53,251 bases of DNA. Source: CAZNXJ01 sp964577115 (lineage in GTDB: Bacteria > Planctomycetota > Planctomycetia > Pirellulales > Pirellulaceae). The notes under the pieces are model-generated. The model searched no databases. It saw nothing but the letters and a program-made list of their open reading frames with translations, and had not been told where the DNA came from. Numbering within the stretch: the first letter of the stretch is position 1; every line of letters begins with the position of its first letter. The translations under genes and the position numbers were made by a program. Below are positions 16,271 to 26,600 of this stretch, piece after piece. The stretch covers positions 1 through 53,251 of the forward strand of contig CAZNXJ010000034.1 of the NCBI GenBank assembly GCA_964577115.1, given 5' to 3'.

Positions 16271-18880
16271 ATGCCGATGGCTAAACCGACCAGTTTCTGG
16301 GGGATCGATATTGGGCAGTGCGCACTTAAGGCAATGCGCTGCACGCGCCGGGGCGACGAGATCGTCGCGGACGCGGTGGATTACATCGAGTACCCGAAGA
16401 TCCTGAGCCAACCGGACGAGGCGGATCCGAAACAACTGGTACGTGACGCACTCGAGCAGTTTCTTTCGCGGAACGATGTGAAGGGGCACGGCGTCGCGAT
16501 TTCGGTGCCTGGGCAAAGCGGTTTGTCGCGGTTCTTCAAGCCGCCGCCGGTGGATGCGAAAAAGATCCCGGACATCGTGCGGTTCGAGGCGCGGCAGCAA
16601 ATCCCCTTCGCGCTCGAAGAAGTCATCTGGGACTACCAGCTGCTGGCCGGGCAGGAAGTCGATGGCTTTGCCGTCGATGCCGAGGTCGGCCTGTTCGCGA
16701 TGAAGCGCGACCAGGTGTTCCGCGTCATCGAGCCTTTTTCGAATGCCGACGTCGAGTTGGATATTGTCCAGCTCGCACCGCTCTCGATTTTTAATTTCGT
16801 GACGTACGACCTGCTGGGGGATAAAGCCAGGAGCTTTGATCCGGACAGTCCCCCCCCCTCGGTCGTCGTCCTCTCGCTCGGTACGGAAACGACCGACCTG
16901 GTAGTGACAAACGGTTATCGCGTCTGGCAGCGCAGTATTCCGCTCGGCGGCAACCATTTCACCAAGCAGCTGACGAAGGAATTGAAGCTGACGTTTGCCA
17001 AGGCCGAGCATCTCAAGCGGAACGCTCGGCAGGCCGAAGACCCGAAACGCGTGTTCCAGGCCATGCGGCCGGTCTTTAACGACCTGGTGACGGAAGTCCA
17101 GCGCTCCGTCAGCTACTTCCAGAATATCGATCGCAAAGCGAAGATCGAGGGCGTTGTTGTCCTGGGCAACACGGTCAAGTTACCGGGGCTGCAACAATAC
17201 CTGGCGAAGAATCTCGGCTACGAGGTCATTCATTTCGACGAATTCCGGCGGCTCGATGAATCGCTGATCAAGGGTTCGCCGGCCTACAAGGAAAATCAGC
17301 TCGCGTTCGGCGTCTGCTACGGGCTCTGCCTCCAGGGGCTCGGCGCCGCGAAACTGAACACAAACCTGATTCCGCGCGAGCTGCTAACGGACCGGCTGAT
17401 CCGCGCGAAGAAGCCGTGGGCGGTGGCCAGCGTGGCTGCTCTGCTGTTGGCCTGCTCGTTCAATTTCTTCTTCAACTACAACGCCTGGTACGAGGTCCAC
17501 GAAGAACAGACCTACAACGGCGTGTCCTGGAAGCAGGCCGAAGCGGCCGTCCAGCAGGTCCAGTCGCTCAGCAACGACTACAAGAACAAAGACAAAGAAC
17601 GGCTCGATAAGAAGGCGCTGCTCGAGCGGATCGGCAACGAAGTGGTCGGTAACACCGACCGCCGCATCTTGTGGCTGGAACTCATGACGGCGATCAACTT
17701 GGGATTGCCGCGGACGCCTAATGTCGATCCAAGCGTCGTTCCGGACCCGAAGACGCTGCCGTTTGACCAGCGGCAAGAGCTCAACATTGAAAAGATCGAG
17801 ACGCAATACTTCACCGACCTGTCCGAGTGGTACACGGCCGAAGCGCAGCGGCGCTATCAGAATACGCAGCGCGAACTGGGGCTGACATCGAGCGATGGGG
17901 CGGCGGGCGGTGGGGCCGGGCAAGGCGGTGCAGGCTCAGCCAGTGCCAGCGGGGCGTTCGGCGCGAGCGGCGGAAATGCCGGGGGTGGCGCGGCGAGCGG
18001 GAACGAGCCGCCGAGTGGCGAAGGCTGGGTGATCGAGCTGGTGGGGCACCACTTCTACAACGGCAATCGTGAAACGTATGGCCCGGTCCACCTGTACAAC
18101 ACGCTCATCCGTCATCTCGAGCTTGGCGTTGTGCCTCTGCCGAATCCTCGGCGAGACGGCCAGTACAGTGTGTTTGATGAAGTCGTTCCGTTCACGATGA
18201 AGGAGCTGGGCATCAGCCATCCGCTGATCGCGGAGGAGAGCCAGCCCTATGACTTCAAGATCCAAAACCCGAACTATGTCGCCGCTGGTGGCGGCGCCGG
18301 ACTCCCGATGGGCGGCGCGGCTGGCTTGGGAGGCATTGGCGGGGTGGGTGGATTGGGCGGAGCGCCGCCGGGCGGACTAGGTGGTGCCGGTCTCGCACCC
18401 GGCATCGCGGGCGCGGGGAACTCGGGAACCGACAGCGCGGCATCCGACGAACCACCTCAATTCTCGGTCAAAAAATACGACTTCCGGATTCAATTCGTTT
18501 GGCGGCCCGTTCTGCTCGCTGACCGGCTTCAAGCGAAGCTTGACCTGATGCGGCAGCAGGCCGAACAGGAAGCCCAGCAGGCCGCTGCGGCTGCTGCCGA
18601 AGGAGAGCAGGAGCCGGGGGCCATGGGCGTCGCACCGGGAGGTCCCGCAGGCCCCGCAGCCGGAGCTCCCGGACCAGCGGCACCAGCGGCCAATCCGCCG
18701 GTCAATGCTCCCGGCCCTCAGCCTAGTGGTGCCCCGGGTGGCGTCGCGCCGGCTCAGCCCGGAGCGCCTGCGGCACCGGCCGTTCCGGCAGCTCAGGCGG
18801 AACCTCCGATGTTAGACGAGGCGATTCCCGAGCCGGCGGCGGGCGAACTGCCGGAGATCCCCGAGGACTTGCCGGAGTAA
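16271..18880 (+). CDS. PilM-PilN fusion, type IV pilus/secretion assembly protein
   Basis: The first about 365 residues form a PilM-type actin-like ATPase fold: SFWGIDIGQCALKAMR (phosphate-1 like), VAISVPGQSGLSRFFKPPP, IVRFEARQQIPFALEEVIWDY, VLSLGTETTDLVV (phosphate-2) and VVVLGNTVKLPGLQQYL. One transmembrane helix follows (about 384-402), then a PilN-like periplasmic coiled coil (about 410-540). In most bacteria PilM and PilN are separate and bind through the PilN tail; here they are one 869-residue chain. Two Gly-rich inserts (about 543-578 and 670-720) and an Ala/Pro-rich tail (about 770-860) are lineage-specific additions. ATG at 16277 is an equally possible start; TAGGA lies just upstream. 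It heads a run of four secretion-type genes. Confidence 0.82.
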   Translation: MPMAKPTSFWGIDIGQCALKAMRCTRRGDEIVADAVDYIEYPKILSQPDEADPKQLVRDALEQFLSRNDVKGHGVAISVPGQSGLSRFFKPPPVDAKKIPDIVRFEARQQIPFALEEVIWDYQLLAGQEVDGFAVDAEVGLFAMKRDQVFRVIEPFSNADVELDIVQLAPLSIFNFVTYDLLGDKARSFDPDSPPPSVVVLSLGTETTDLVVTNGYRVWQRSIPLGGNHFTKQLTKELKLTFAKAEHLKRNARQAEDPKRVFQAMRPVFNDLVTEVQRSVSYFQNIDRKAKIEGVVVLGNTVKLPGLQQYLAKNLGYEVIHFDEFRRLDESLIKGSPAYKENQLAFGVCYGLCLQGLGAAKLNTNLIPRELLTDRLIRAKKPWAVASVAALLLACSFNFFFNYNAWYEVHEEQTYNGVSWKQAEAAVQQVQSLSNDYKNKDKERLDKKALLERIGNEVVGNTDRRILWLELMTAINLGLPRTPNVDPSVVPDPKTLPFDQRQELNIEKIETQYFTDLSEWYTAEAQRRYQNTQRELGLTSSDGAAGGGAGQGGAGSASASGAFGASGGNAGGGAASGNEPPSGEGWVIELVGHHFYNGNRETYGPVHLYNTLIRHLELGVVPLPNPRRDGQYSVFDEVVPFTMKELGISHPLIAEESQPYDFKIQNPNYVAAGGGAGLPMGGAAGLGGIGGVGGLGGAPPGGLGGAGLAPGIAGAGNSGTDSAASDEPPQFSVKKYDFRIQFVWRPVLLADRLQAKLDLMRQQAEQEAQQAAAAAAEGEQEPGAMGVAPGGPAGPAAGAPGPAAPAANPPVNAPGPQPSGAPGGVAPAQPGAPAAPAVPAAQAEPPMLDEAIPEPAAGELPEIPEDLPE

Positions 18881-19001
18881 GCCGTCGAGCGTGGCTGGCA
18901 CGCCGCGGCTTGTCGCGGCACGCAACGCTCAAGCAGCGAAGTCAACCCGAACACAAACTCACCGCCCCGGCGGACCCCTGATCGAGACCGGAGAGATTGG
19001 G

Positions 19002-20660
19002 ATGGACCAGTTAAAGGCTTTTGGCCACTGGATGAAGAAGAATTATTTCTGGGTCATTTGCGGCCTTGTGGCCCTGCTGGCCCCCGCCTCGTGGTTTATG
19101 GCCACGGGGGCCCTCCAGGAAGAAATGGGCAAGCGGAAGTCGACGCTGCAGGCGGCCGAGAGCACCATCAGCTCGATCACGTCCACGGCGAACCATCCGA
19201 ACGAGATCGTGCACGCGAAGATGGACGAGCGCATCGAGGAGCTCGTGAATAGCGTGTACCTGGTGTGGATGGAGCAGTTCGAAAAGCAGCAGCCGATCCT
19301 GACGTGGCCCGATCTGGGCTCGGACTTTATTAGCAAGGTCAAGGAACTGCGGCCGATCGAGCAGAAGGTCCCCTATCCGCTCGAACAGGAAATCCTCAGC
19401 CTGACGCAGCGCACCACCTACCGCGACTTCATCCAAGCGGAACTCCCCAAGCTGGCCGACGTCATCGGTGCCGAATGGAAGGCCAGCTCGACCTCGTCCA
19501 GCCGTTCCGGTGGGGGTTCGGGGACGATGGCTTCGACGATGACGACGATGTCGCTTCCACCCGCCGGGCTGGCGATGCCCGGGGCCGGGGCCGGGGGCGG
19601 CCGGCTGTCGAACGAGCCGCAGCCGATCGTTGTCTGGAACCAGTCGAATCAATCGAGCATTCTTCAGAACCGGTTTGAATGGTCGAGTCGCTCGAACAAT
19701 GTTCCGAGCACCTTGGAAGTGCTCTACGCCCAGGAAGACTACTGGGTGCTGCGAGCAATGATGGAGATCGTCCGCGCGACGAACGGCGACATTAGCCACC
19801 GGTATCAGGCAGCGATCAAGACCATCGATTTCATCGACTTCGGGAGCGATGCGATCGGGCTCGCAGGCGAAATTAAGCCGATTGCCTCCGGACAACAGGC
19901 GAACGCGATGGGCGGGGCCCTGATGGCCGGGCAGGCACCTGGCGCCGACATGGCTCAGGCCATGGCCGGGATGACCGATTCGATGAGCGGCCCGACGACC
20001 ACTGTGACGGCACCCGACCCGGGGGACAACCGGTATGTCGATCCGAACTTCGAGCCGCTGCCGGCCAGCCGCTTGCGCTCGGCGAGCGATTCGCGTAATC
20101 CGGAGGATGCGTTCCTCATGGTCGCTCGGCGTATCCCCGTGCGGATGCGTGTGAAGATCGATCAGCGGAAACTTCCCAAACTGCTCGCCGAATGCGGGAA
20201 TGCGAGCCCGCAGCTCGAAGTGCGGCAACTCCGCATCAACATGCCCTCTGGCAGTACGGCGGGACAAATCAAGCGCGGTGGCGGGATGGGCACGATGTCG
20301 CTTGGCGGACCCGGCCTGGGCGGCCTCCCTGGCCCCGGCGCGGCCGGAGCCGGTGCGCCGATGGCGCCCCCGCCGAAGCCCGAAGATCCGCTGCCTGCGG
20401 GTGGAGCGGCCGGGACGGGCGGCATGGGCATGCTTAGTATCGGCGGCACGGGCAGCGGCCTCTCCGACGAGTCTCCTTACGACGTCGACGCCGAAATCTA
20501 CGGCATCATGTACATCTACAACCCCGTCGATATGGAGAAGCTCGGTAAGAAGCTCGAGGAACCCTCGGCGCCGGAGACGGCTCCGAGCACCGAAGCGGCG
20601 CCGCCTACGGCAGCTGCTCCGAGCGGCGAGGCGAGTCCCACGGCGGTGGCCGCCGGCTAG
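19002..20660 (+). CDS. Inner-membrane PilO-like protein
   Basis: The 552-residue product begins MDQLKAFGHWMKKNYFWVI, with one transmembrane helix at about residues 14-38 followed by a predicted coiled coil (about 40-80) and a long periplasmic part. This topology, its place directly after PilM-PilN and before the secretin, and its size-independent layout fit a PilO-type alignment-complex protein, although no sequence signature proves it. The C-terminal half holds a Gly/Met/Pro-rich stretch (about 425-485) and an Ala/Pro/Glu-rich end. The ATG at 19002 is preceded by GGAGAG; an open frame upstream to 18891 has no such support. The gap to the previous gene is 121 nt. Confidence 0.6.
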   Translation: MDQLKAFGHWMKKNYFWVICGLVALLAPASWFMATGALQEEMGKRKSTLQAAESTISSITSTANHPNEIVHAKMDERIEELVNSVYLVWMEQFEKQQPILTWPDLGSDFISKVKELRPIEQKVPYPLEQEILSLTQRTTYRDFIQAELPKLADVIGAEWKASSTSSSRSGGGSGTMASTMTTMSLPPAGLAMPGAGAGGGRLSNEPQPIVVWNQSNQSSILQNRFEWSSRSNNVPSTLEVLYAQEDYWVLRAMMEIVRATNGDISHRYQAAIKTIDFIDFGSDAIGLAGEIKPIASGQQANAMGGALMAGQAPGADMAQAMAGMTDSMSGPTTTVTAPDPGDNRYVDPNFEPLPASRLRSASDSRNPEDAFLMVARRIPVRMRVKIDQRKLPKLLAECGNASPQLEVRQLRINMPSGSTAGQIKRGGGMGTMSLGGPGLGGLPGPGAAGAGAPMAPPPKPEDPLPAGGAAGTGGMGMLSIGGTGSGLSDESPYDVDAEIYGIMYIYNPVDMEKLGKKLEEPSAPETAPSTEAAPPTAAAPSGEASPTAVAAG

Positions 20661-20758
20661 GCTGTCCGGCGGCTGACAGCTCCTCGGCGTACAGTTGAAG
20701 AAACGAAACAATTACTGAGAGTTCAAGTCGTAGCGATACGAGGCGATAGGAGCAGCTC

Positions 20759-23101
20759 ATGAAAAAGCTCAATCTGGGCGAAGGCGGCGTGAAGGGGCTC
20801 GTCACCCAGCACATTGAGAAGGTCGTCTTCGGCATCTGTGTGCTGCTCGTGCTGGTCTTCGTCTATACGGGCTTTCGACTCGAAGGCTACGACCACTTGC
20901 CGACGGACATTAAGCAGCAGGCGGAAGCCGCCCAGCAGCACATCCGGCGAGATAGCTGGGAAGCGATCGCCGACGATCCACAGCGCATTACGGAAACGAA
21001 TTACCCGGCCGCGGTGAAGCTTGGAAACACTCCCACGCGCGGGGCGCTGTATCCCTACGAGATGCCTCTGCAGCGCCCGCTCGTCCGGCCGCTTATCAAG
21101 CGGAGCGATCCGGAACTCTACGCGCCGGTCAAGCTGATCGTGCGTTCCATGAACGCGCCGATCGCGATCCAGAACAAACGCGACCTCGTGGATAAGCTTG
21201 CCGACCTCGAAAATGCGAAACCGCCCGAGCCGCCTAAGCGGCGGGAACGCCAGGAGAACCGCCCGCAGCGCACCCGAGGCGGAGTCGCGCCGGATCCGGG
21301 CGCGATGACGATGATGCCGATGGAGGGCGCGGGGCTCGGAATGCCTGAAATGGCCGGGATCGGCGGGGTCGGAGCGCCTCCACCGGTCGGTGCTGGGGGC
21401 GCCGGAGGACTCGGCGGATCGGCGACGGCTCAGGTGCGCATGCTGACCAATCCCGAGGGCTGGCGCCCCGGTGGCGGTGGCATGGGAGGAATGGGAATGA
21501 TGCCCGGCATGGCGGATATGACCGCCATGATGGCTCCGCCCGCCGGAGGTTCGAGCGCCACGCCCACAGCCCCTCCGATCGCTCAGCCGGCGCATATCAA
21601 CGCCATCTTGTTCCTCGTGCCTTACGAGAAACAGTACGACGAGTACAAGAACCGGTTTGAAGACGCCGTGGGCTATAACCCCATGCGCGATCGACCGAAC
21701 TATATGGCGTTTGTCGTGCAGCGTGCGGAAGTTCCCGAGGATCCGAACGCCGAGCTGCAATGGGAGTCGATCGGTGGAACGAATCAGGCGCTCAGGGCCT
21801 CGCGGTCCGAGTGGGCTGGCGTCGGTACGGAAGTAGCGCATCAGGCTTACGTGCATCAATATCTGACGATGCCGATTCCCCCGATTCTGCTACGTGATTT
21901 CGAAGAACTCGCATTGCATCCAGATATTCCTCGTAAGGATCAGAAGATCTCGCTTACGCCTGAGATCATGCCCAATCAGATGGTGGATCCGAATTCCGAA
22001 TCGGAAGATGGCGAGCCGAGCTTCATTCCGAGCGGGGCGGCGGGTATGACGCCCGGTATGCCGGGCGCTTCACCCATGGCGGCCGGCATGATGCCGATGG
22101 GAGCGCCGGGCATGGCGCCGGGAGCGGCGCCCGGAATGGCAGCGGGTATGGCGCCTGGTATGGGCCCCGGTATGGGGTTGGGTATGGGGGCTCCACCGGC
22201 CCTGGGAATGGGCGGCATGATGGCGCCCGGTGCCGGGATGGGGATGTACGGGAGCAGCGTAACGGAGTGGAAGCTGGGACGGTACTTCGACCTCACGGCA
22301 GAACCCGGAAAGAAATACCGTTACCGAGTTCGGCTCTTGATCGAAGATCCCAACCACCCCCGAGATCTGAGCCAGGATGTGATGCCGCAAATGTTGACCG
22401 ACGAAGCGGCCGCGCGCGTCGCGGAGTTGAATGCGAAGGAACCCAAACAGGGTGAGCGAAAGCATTACTATCGCGCAACCGAATGGAGTGAGCCGAGCGA
22501 TCCAGTTTCGCTGCCGCCGTTCGAACGGTTCTTTGCCGGCGAACCGAGCAAGGCACCCACACAGCAGCATAAGAACGGTGCCGAAGTTCTGACGAGGAAC
22601 CCGATCGCCAAGATGGTCGGCGTCGTCTGGGACAGCGTCTGGGGACTGGATATCAGCCACGACATGGCGGTCACGACTGGCAGCGTGCTGAACGCCAAGG
22701 AAGATGTGGAAGCCGTTCACCCGCTGACGCTCGAGTTCAAGGTCTTCAAGGATTACCTCTTCCAGGCAGGGGCCTGTGTGGTGGATATGCGGGGCGGTGT
22801 TCCCGTGGGCGGGGAAAGCAACGACCCGCTGTTGTCACCCGCAGAATTCGCGGTGGTCGACGCCCAAGGCAACCTGGTCGTGCACGACGAAATTGAAGAT
22901 CTCGATCGGTATCGGCGCTATGCCTATGTCGACCAGACGTCATCCAGCGGCACGGGGATGGGCATGCCCGGAGGCATTGCGCCCGGGGCCACGCCTCCTC
23001 CGGCCGGCTTAGAAATGCCGGCCGCCGCAGGTGTGCCGGGGGCAGCCGGCGCGCCGCCGGAAGGCGGAGGCCGCGGAGGCCGTGCGCGCAACCGGCGGTA
23101 G
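20759..23101 (+). CDS. Large anchored protein of pilus/secretion operon
   Basis: I do not recognise this 780-residue protein by family. It has a short cytosolic start, one transmembrane helix (about 24-42) and a long periplasmic region. Two Gly/Met-rich low-complexity blocks interrupt it (about 180-265 and 425-500, the latter built of GMAPG-like repeats). Between and after them lie ordinary segments, including KYRYRVRLLIEDPNHP (about 520), which looks like a beta-sandwich. Position suggests the role of PilP or another inner-membrane/secretin connector; this is inference. AGGAG lies 7-8 nt before the ATG. A strong double-hairpin terminator follows about 190 nt after the stop, so the secretin gene is likely transcribed separately. 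Confidence 0.6.
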   Translation: MKKLNLGEGGVKGLVTQHIEKVVFGICVLLVLVFVYTGFRLEGYDHLPTDIKQQAEAAQQHIRRDSWEAIADDPQRITETNYPAAVKLGNTPTRGALYPYEMPLQRPLVRPLIKRSDPELYAPVKLIVRSMNAPIAIQNKRDLVDKLADLENAKPPEPPKRRERQENRPQRTRGGVAPDPGAMTMMPMEGAGLGMPEMAGIGGVGAPPPVGAGGAGGLGGSATAQVRMLTNPEGWRPGGGGMGGMGMMPGMADMTAMMAPPAGGSSATPTAPPIAQPAHINAILFLVPYEKQYDEYKNRFEDAVGYNPMRDRPNYMAFVVQRAEVPEDPNAELQWESIGGTNQALRASRSEWAGVGTEVAHQAYVHQYLTMPIPPILLRDFEELALHPDIPRKDQKISLTPEIMPNQMVDPNSESEDGEPSFIPSGAAGMTPGMPGASPMAAGMMPMGAPGMAPGAAPGMAAGMAPGMGPGMGLGMGAPPALGMGGMMAPGAGMGMYGSSVTEWKLGRYFDLTAEPGKKYRYRVRLLIEDPNHPRDLSQDVMPQMLTDEAAARVAELNAKEPKQGERKHYYRATEWSEPSDPVSLPPFERFFAGEPSKAPTQQHKNGAEVLTRNPIAKMVGVVWDSVWGLDISHDMAVTTGSVLNAKEDVEAVHPLTLEFKVFKDYLFQAGACVVDMRGGVPVGGESNDPLLSPAEFAVVDAQGNLVVHDEIEDLDRYRRYAYVDQTSSSGTGMGMPGGIAPGATPPPAGLEMPAAAGVPGAAGAPPEGGGRGGRARNRR
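22034..22258 (+). repeat. In-frame GMAPG-type low-complexity repeat
   Basis: Within the preceding gene, about 75 codons encode a near-repeating Gly-Met-Ala-Pro pattern (units such as GMAPG, GMGPG, GMGLG). The same composition appears in the neighbouring PilM-PilN and PilO-like proteins, so it is a shared property of the operon. Such stretches are probably flexible linkers; repeat number may vary between strains. Confidence 0.8.
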
Positions 23102-23289
23102 CCGCGTTCTCCTGCTCAGCGGCGTCCCCAGACGCCGCCGGCAGACGCAGCGACGCCACGATTCCGTTCGCAGCCAAGCCGTTCAGGAGTCAAAGCTCTC
23201 GTTGGCCCTGCCGATGTAACTCGGAACTCGGAACCCTTTCCGCCGTAACGAACCGCTTTTCTTTTTGAACTCGTTGAAAAATTGATCTT

Positions 23290-23343
23290 GACCCGCTTCG
23301 CGGGTCTCGCGTAAGAGCCGCTTCTTCGGAGGCGGCTTTTTTT
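23290..23343 (+). terminator. Double-hairpin intrinsic terminator
   Basis: Two adjacent hairpins: GACCCGC/GCGGGTC with a TTC loop (23290-23306), then AGCCGCTTC/GAGGCGGCT (9 bp, one G-T pair) around a TTCG tetraloop (23316-23337), followed by seven T (23337-23343). This is a textbook rho-independent terminator for the upstream operon. Confidence 0.92.
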
Positions 23344-23400
23344 GTTGCGCGGGATCCTTCCGGCTCGCGCGGCCGCTGCGCCAAGTGTTGCCAACTGAGC

Positions 23401-23429
23401 TTGACGTGAACTCGGGTGGGCGGTATTTA
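23401..23429 (+). promoter_or_regulatory. Promoter candidate for secretin gene
   Basis: TTGACG (23401-23406), 17 nt, then TATTTA (23424-23429). The -10 region lies in the loop of an inverted repeat, GGGT-GG-GCGGT / ACCGC-ACCC (23414-23424 with 23430-23438), which could be a repressor site. It lies just after the upstream terminator, where a promoter is expected. Confidence 0.45.
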
Positions 23430-23626
23430 ACCGCACCCTCCGTTCAGAGAATCTTCGTTCAGAGTTTTTGTAACCGTTCGGACAGCATGAGTCGTATTCC
23501 GTACGCCCCGTTCCTCGACTCGCAAGCTCCGGCGATCCGCGACAAGGATGGCGCGGCAACGCCGGCTGGCTGCGGACCATTGTTCGGAACGCGCTGCGGC
23601 CGTGCGAGACACAAGGCATCACGAAC

Positions 23627-23632
23627 AAGGAG
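23627..23632 (+). promoter_or_regulatory. Ribosome binding site deciding the secretin TTG start
   Basis: AAGGAG at 23627-23632 is 7 nt before TTG 23640. No other start in this frame has a comparable site, and only this start puts the hydrophobic signal segment at the N-terminus. Confidence 0.8.
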
Positions 23633-23639
23633 AATCGCG

Positions 23640-26600
23640 TTGAGAGCGACCGCGAACAAGCTGACAAGATGCCTCGTTCTGGGGCTGGTACTCATGCCCG
23701 GGGCGATGGCCCAGGCCGGCTCGCAGGAAGTGGCGCTGGCACTGGCGGCATCGGGCGCGTTGTGGGGGCAGCCTGGCCCGGCCGCCAATTCCCCTCGCAG
23801 CGCCAAGGACCTGCTGATTCAGGCTCGCCTGGCCATGCAGCAAGGGCGCTTCGACGAAGCGGAACGCTTAATCGACGAAGCCGAGAAGGCAGGGGGCCCG
23901 AAAGAGCCGCTCGTGGGACGGTTCGAAGACTCGCCCGAGCGAGCTCGGCGGGCGTTGGCCGCTCTGCGTGAAGCGGGACCGGCCGCCGCACCTGCCGCGC
24001 GCAACCAAGCGGGCGAGGCACTGAGTCGCTATTCGAACGGCCCAGCGCCAGGCGCCGCTCAACCGGTTCAACCGCTGTTGATCGCGGCGCGGATGGCTTT
24101 GGCGGCGGGGAACGTTCCGGAAGCGCAGCGCCTTGTCGCTCAGGCCAAGCAAATTCCTGGAACCTACGCAGACAACGACGACTCGCCCCAGCGAGTCGAA
24201 GCCTTGCTTCGTGAATACCAGCGCCTGGCGGCGGGACCGAAGTCGGAGCAGGAAGCTCCGCAGCACCATCGCCAGTTCGCTCAGCTTTTGCTGGAACAGG
24301 CAGAGCAGCTGTTGGCGTACGAGCAGTTCGGGGCGGCCGAGCAACTGCTTGGGCGCGCTCGCTCGTTGCCCGTGTCCTATGGACCGGGTGAACGCTCGCC
24401 CGATCGAGTGATGGAGAAACTGCTGGCCATGCGCGAGGAAGCCGGACGCCGAGCGGCCGGCGCGGCACCGCTCGCCGGCGGGGCGCAGCCGCAGCGTCTT
24501 CCGATGCCCGGTGCCAATCAGGACGAAGCGCAGCGTGCCGAGGCGCGGCGACTCATGGCGCTCGCCCAGGCCGAACTCGACCGCGGCAATCTGGACGCCG
24601 CTCGTAATCTGGCCGATCGCGCCCGCTCGATGAACGTCCAATTTGAAGCGAACGAAACGCAGCCGTGGCAGCTTCTCGTCGAAATCGACAGCCGCAAGCG
24701 GCGTCAGTCCATGGACCGCAACGTTGCCCAGGCCAATTTCGAAACGCAGCGGGCCGTGGCGGGTGGTAATGGTCAAAGTGACTTTCCGGTGAAGCCCGGA
24801 GTGTACTCGCCCGAGCAGGATAACTCGCGCGTCGTGGCTGCTCAGAACCTCCAGCTCGATCTGGAAGGTATGCCTGCGGGGCACCAACTTTATATCCGAG
24901 GCATCCGGGCCCTCGAAGCTCAGGATCGCGATCACGCTCTGGAACTGTTCCGTCAAGCATGGCGGTATGAGGCCGAGCTCGATCCGGCGATGCGCCAGGA
25001 TCTCAAGGACAAGCTGACGCTGTTGAGCGCCAATTCGGTGCCGCCGCGTGATCCAAGCCAGCCGCCGACGGCCGTGGAAGAAGTCGCCGCTCGGCAACAA
25101 GTACTGCAGCAACAAATCTCGCGCGAGATCCACACCGAGCAGAATGCGGCCGAACAGCAGCGCCGTACCGATCCGAAGGGCGCGCTGAACCGCCTGCAGA
25201 AATTGCGGGACCGAGTGAACGCGGCCGAAATCGACCCCGCGGCCAAGAAGCAATTCTTGACGCTCGTCGATCGCAGTATCGGTGAACTGGAACGCTACAT
25301 CGATCAGCATCGTGCGGAGATTGAACTGGCCGAACAGAATGATCGCGTGTTGTCGAGCATCGAGCGTGATCAGCAGATGCTGATCGAGACACAGGATCAG
25401 CTGGCCAAGCTGGTCGAGGAATTCAACACGCTGATCGAAGAACGCCGGTTTGCGGAAGCGGAAATCGCGGCCAAAAAGGCCTACCAGATCGCCCCCGATG
25501 AACCGGTTGTGCAGAACCTGATGTGGAAGAGCCGTTTTGCGACACGGCTGGCCGCCGACGCGGACATCCGCCAGCGCAAGGAAGGTGGTTTCGTCAGCGC
25601 ACTACAGAGCGTCGAGGAATCGCACATTCCCTTCGATGATCGGGATCCGATCGTGTTCGGTGATCCTAAGCGTTGGCAGGAACTGACGCGCGATCGCCGG
25701 CGGATGATGGAACGCGAGTTCCGCCGGATGTCGCCGGAAGAACTCGAGATCCAGCGCAGCCTGAGCACCAAGGTTTCAGTTAGCTTCCGTGATGTGCCGC
25801 TCGGGGATGCACTGAAGACATTGTGCGACCTGGCGGGAGTGCCCTTGTTCATCGACCAGCAGGGGCTGGCCGTCGAGGCGGTCACGACCGACATGCCCAT
25901 CAACATCGAGCTGTCGAAGGAGATTTCGCTCAAGAGCGCTCTCAATCTGATCCTCGAACCGCACCGGCTCGGATATATCATCGAGAACGATGTGCTTAAG
26001 GTGACCAGCGAGGGTGCTCGCAGCAGCAAGGTCTATGCGAAAGTCTACAACGTTGCGGACCTGGTGATTCCGATTCCGAACTTCGTACCGGGCTACAACG
26101 TCGGCCTCCCAGCCGCTATCCGTGAAGCTCATGCTACGATGGGCCAGTACGGTATCGGCGGCTCTGGCGCTATGCCGCTGGCACTCGCGGGCAACGAAGG
26201 CAGCCTCGCGGCTCCCGCCTCCGTACTCGCTCAGACCAACGCCTTTGGCCGCAGCTCGCAGAGCATGCGGAGCCGTCCGAACCAGGCCATGGGCATGGGC
26301 CCCGGCGGTATGGGCGGTGCGGCGCTCGCCGACTTCGATACGCTGATCGAGCTGATTACGAGCACCGTGCACATGAACGAGTGGCTCGAAAACGGCGGTA
26401 TCGGCACGATCGAAGAATTCCCGACGACACTGAGCCTCGTGATCAGCCAGACGGAGGAAGTTCATCAGGATATTGCCGACCTGCTCGATCAGCTCCGGCG
26501 CCTGCAAGATCTCCAGGTCACGATCGAAGTGCGGTTCATTACTCTGAACGACGACTTCTTCGAACGGATCGGTGTCGATTTCAACTTCGATATCGACGAC

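Larger units (their letters stand above)
23102..23639. other. Intergenic region: terminator, then secretin promoter and leader
   Basis: The 538-nt gap holds the double-hairpin terminator (23290-23343), the promoter candidate (23401-23429) and a leader of about 200 nt before the secretin TTG start. The secretin reading frame is open from 23385 but the extra residues are not signal-peptide-like. Confidence 0.7.

Noticed and set aside
15746..17011. 421-codon minus-strand open frame opposite pilM
   Set aside because: Runs antisense through the PilM ATPase region and the promoter region; no family features.
19011..20711. 566-codon minus-strand open frame
   Set aside because: Antisense to the PilO-like gene, His/Arg-rich composition typical of shadow frames.
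23868..25310. 480-codon minus-strand open frame
   Set aside because: Antisense to the secretin TPR region; the sense strand has signal peptide, TPR and secretin signatures.
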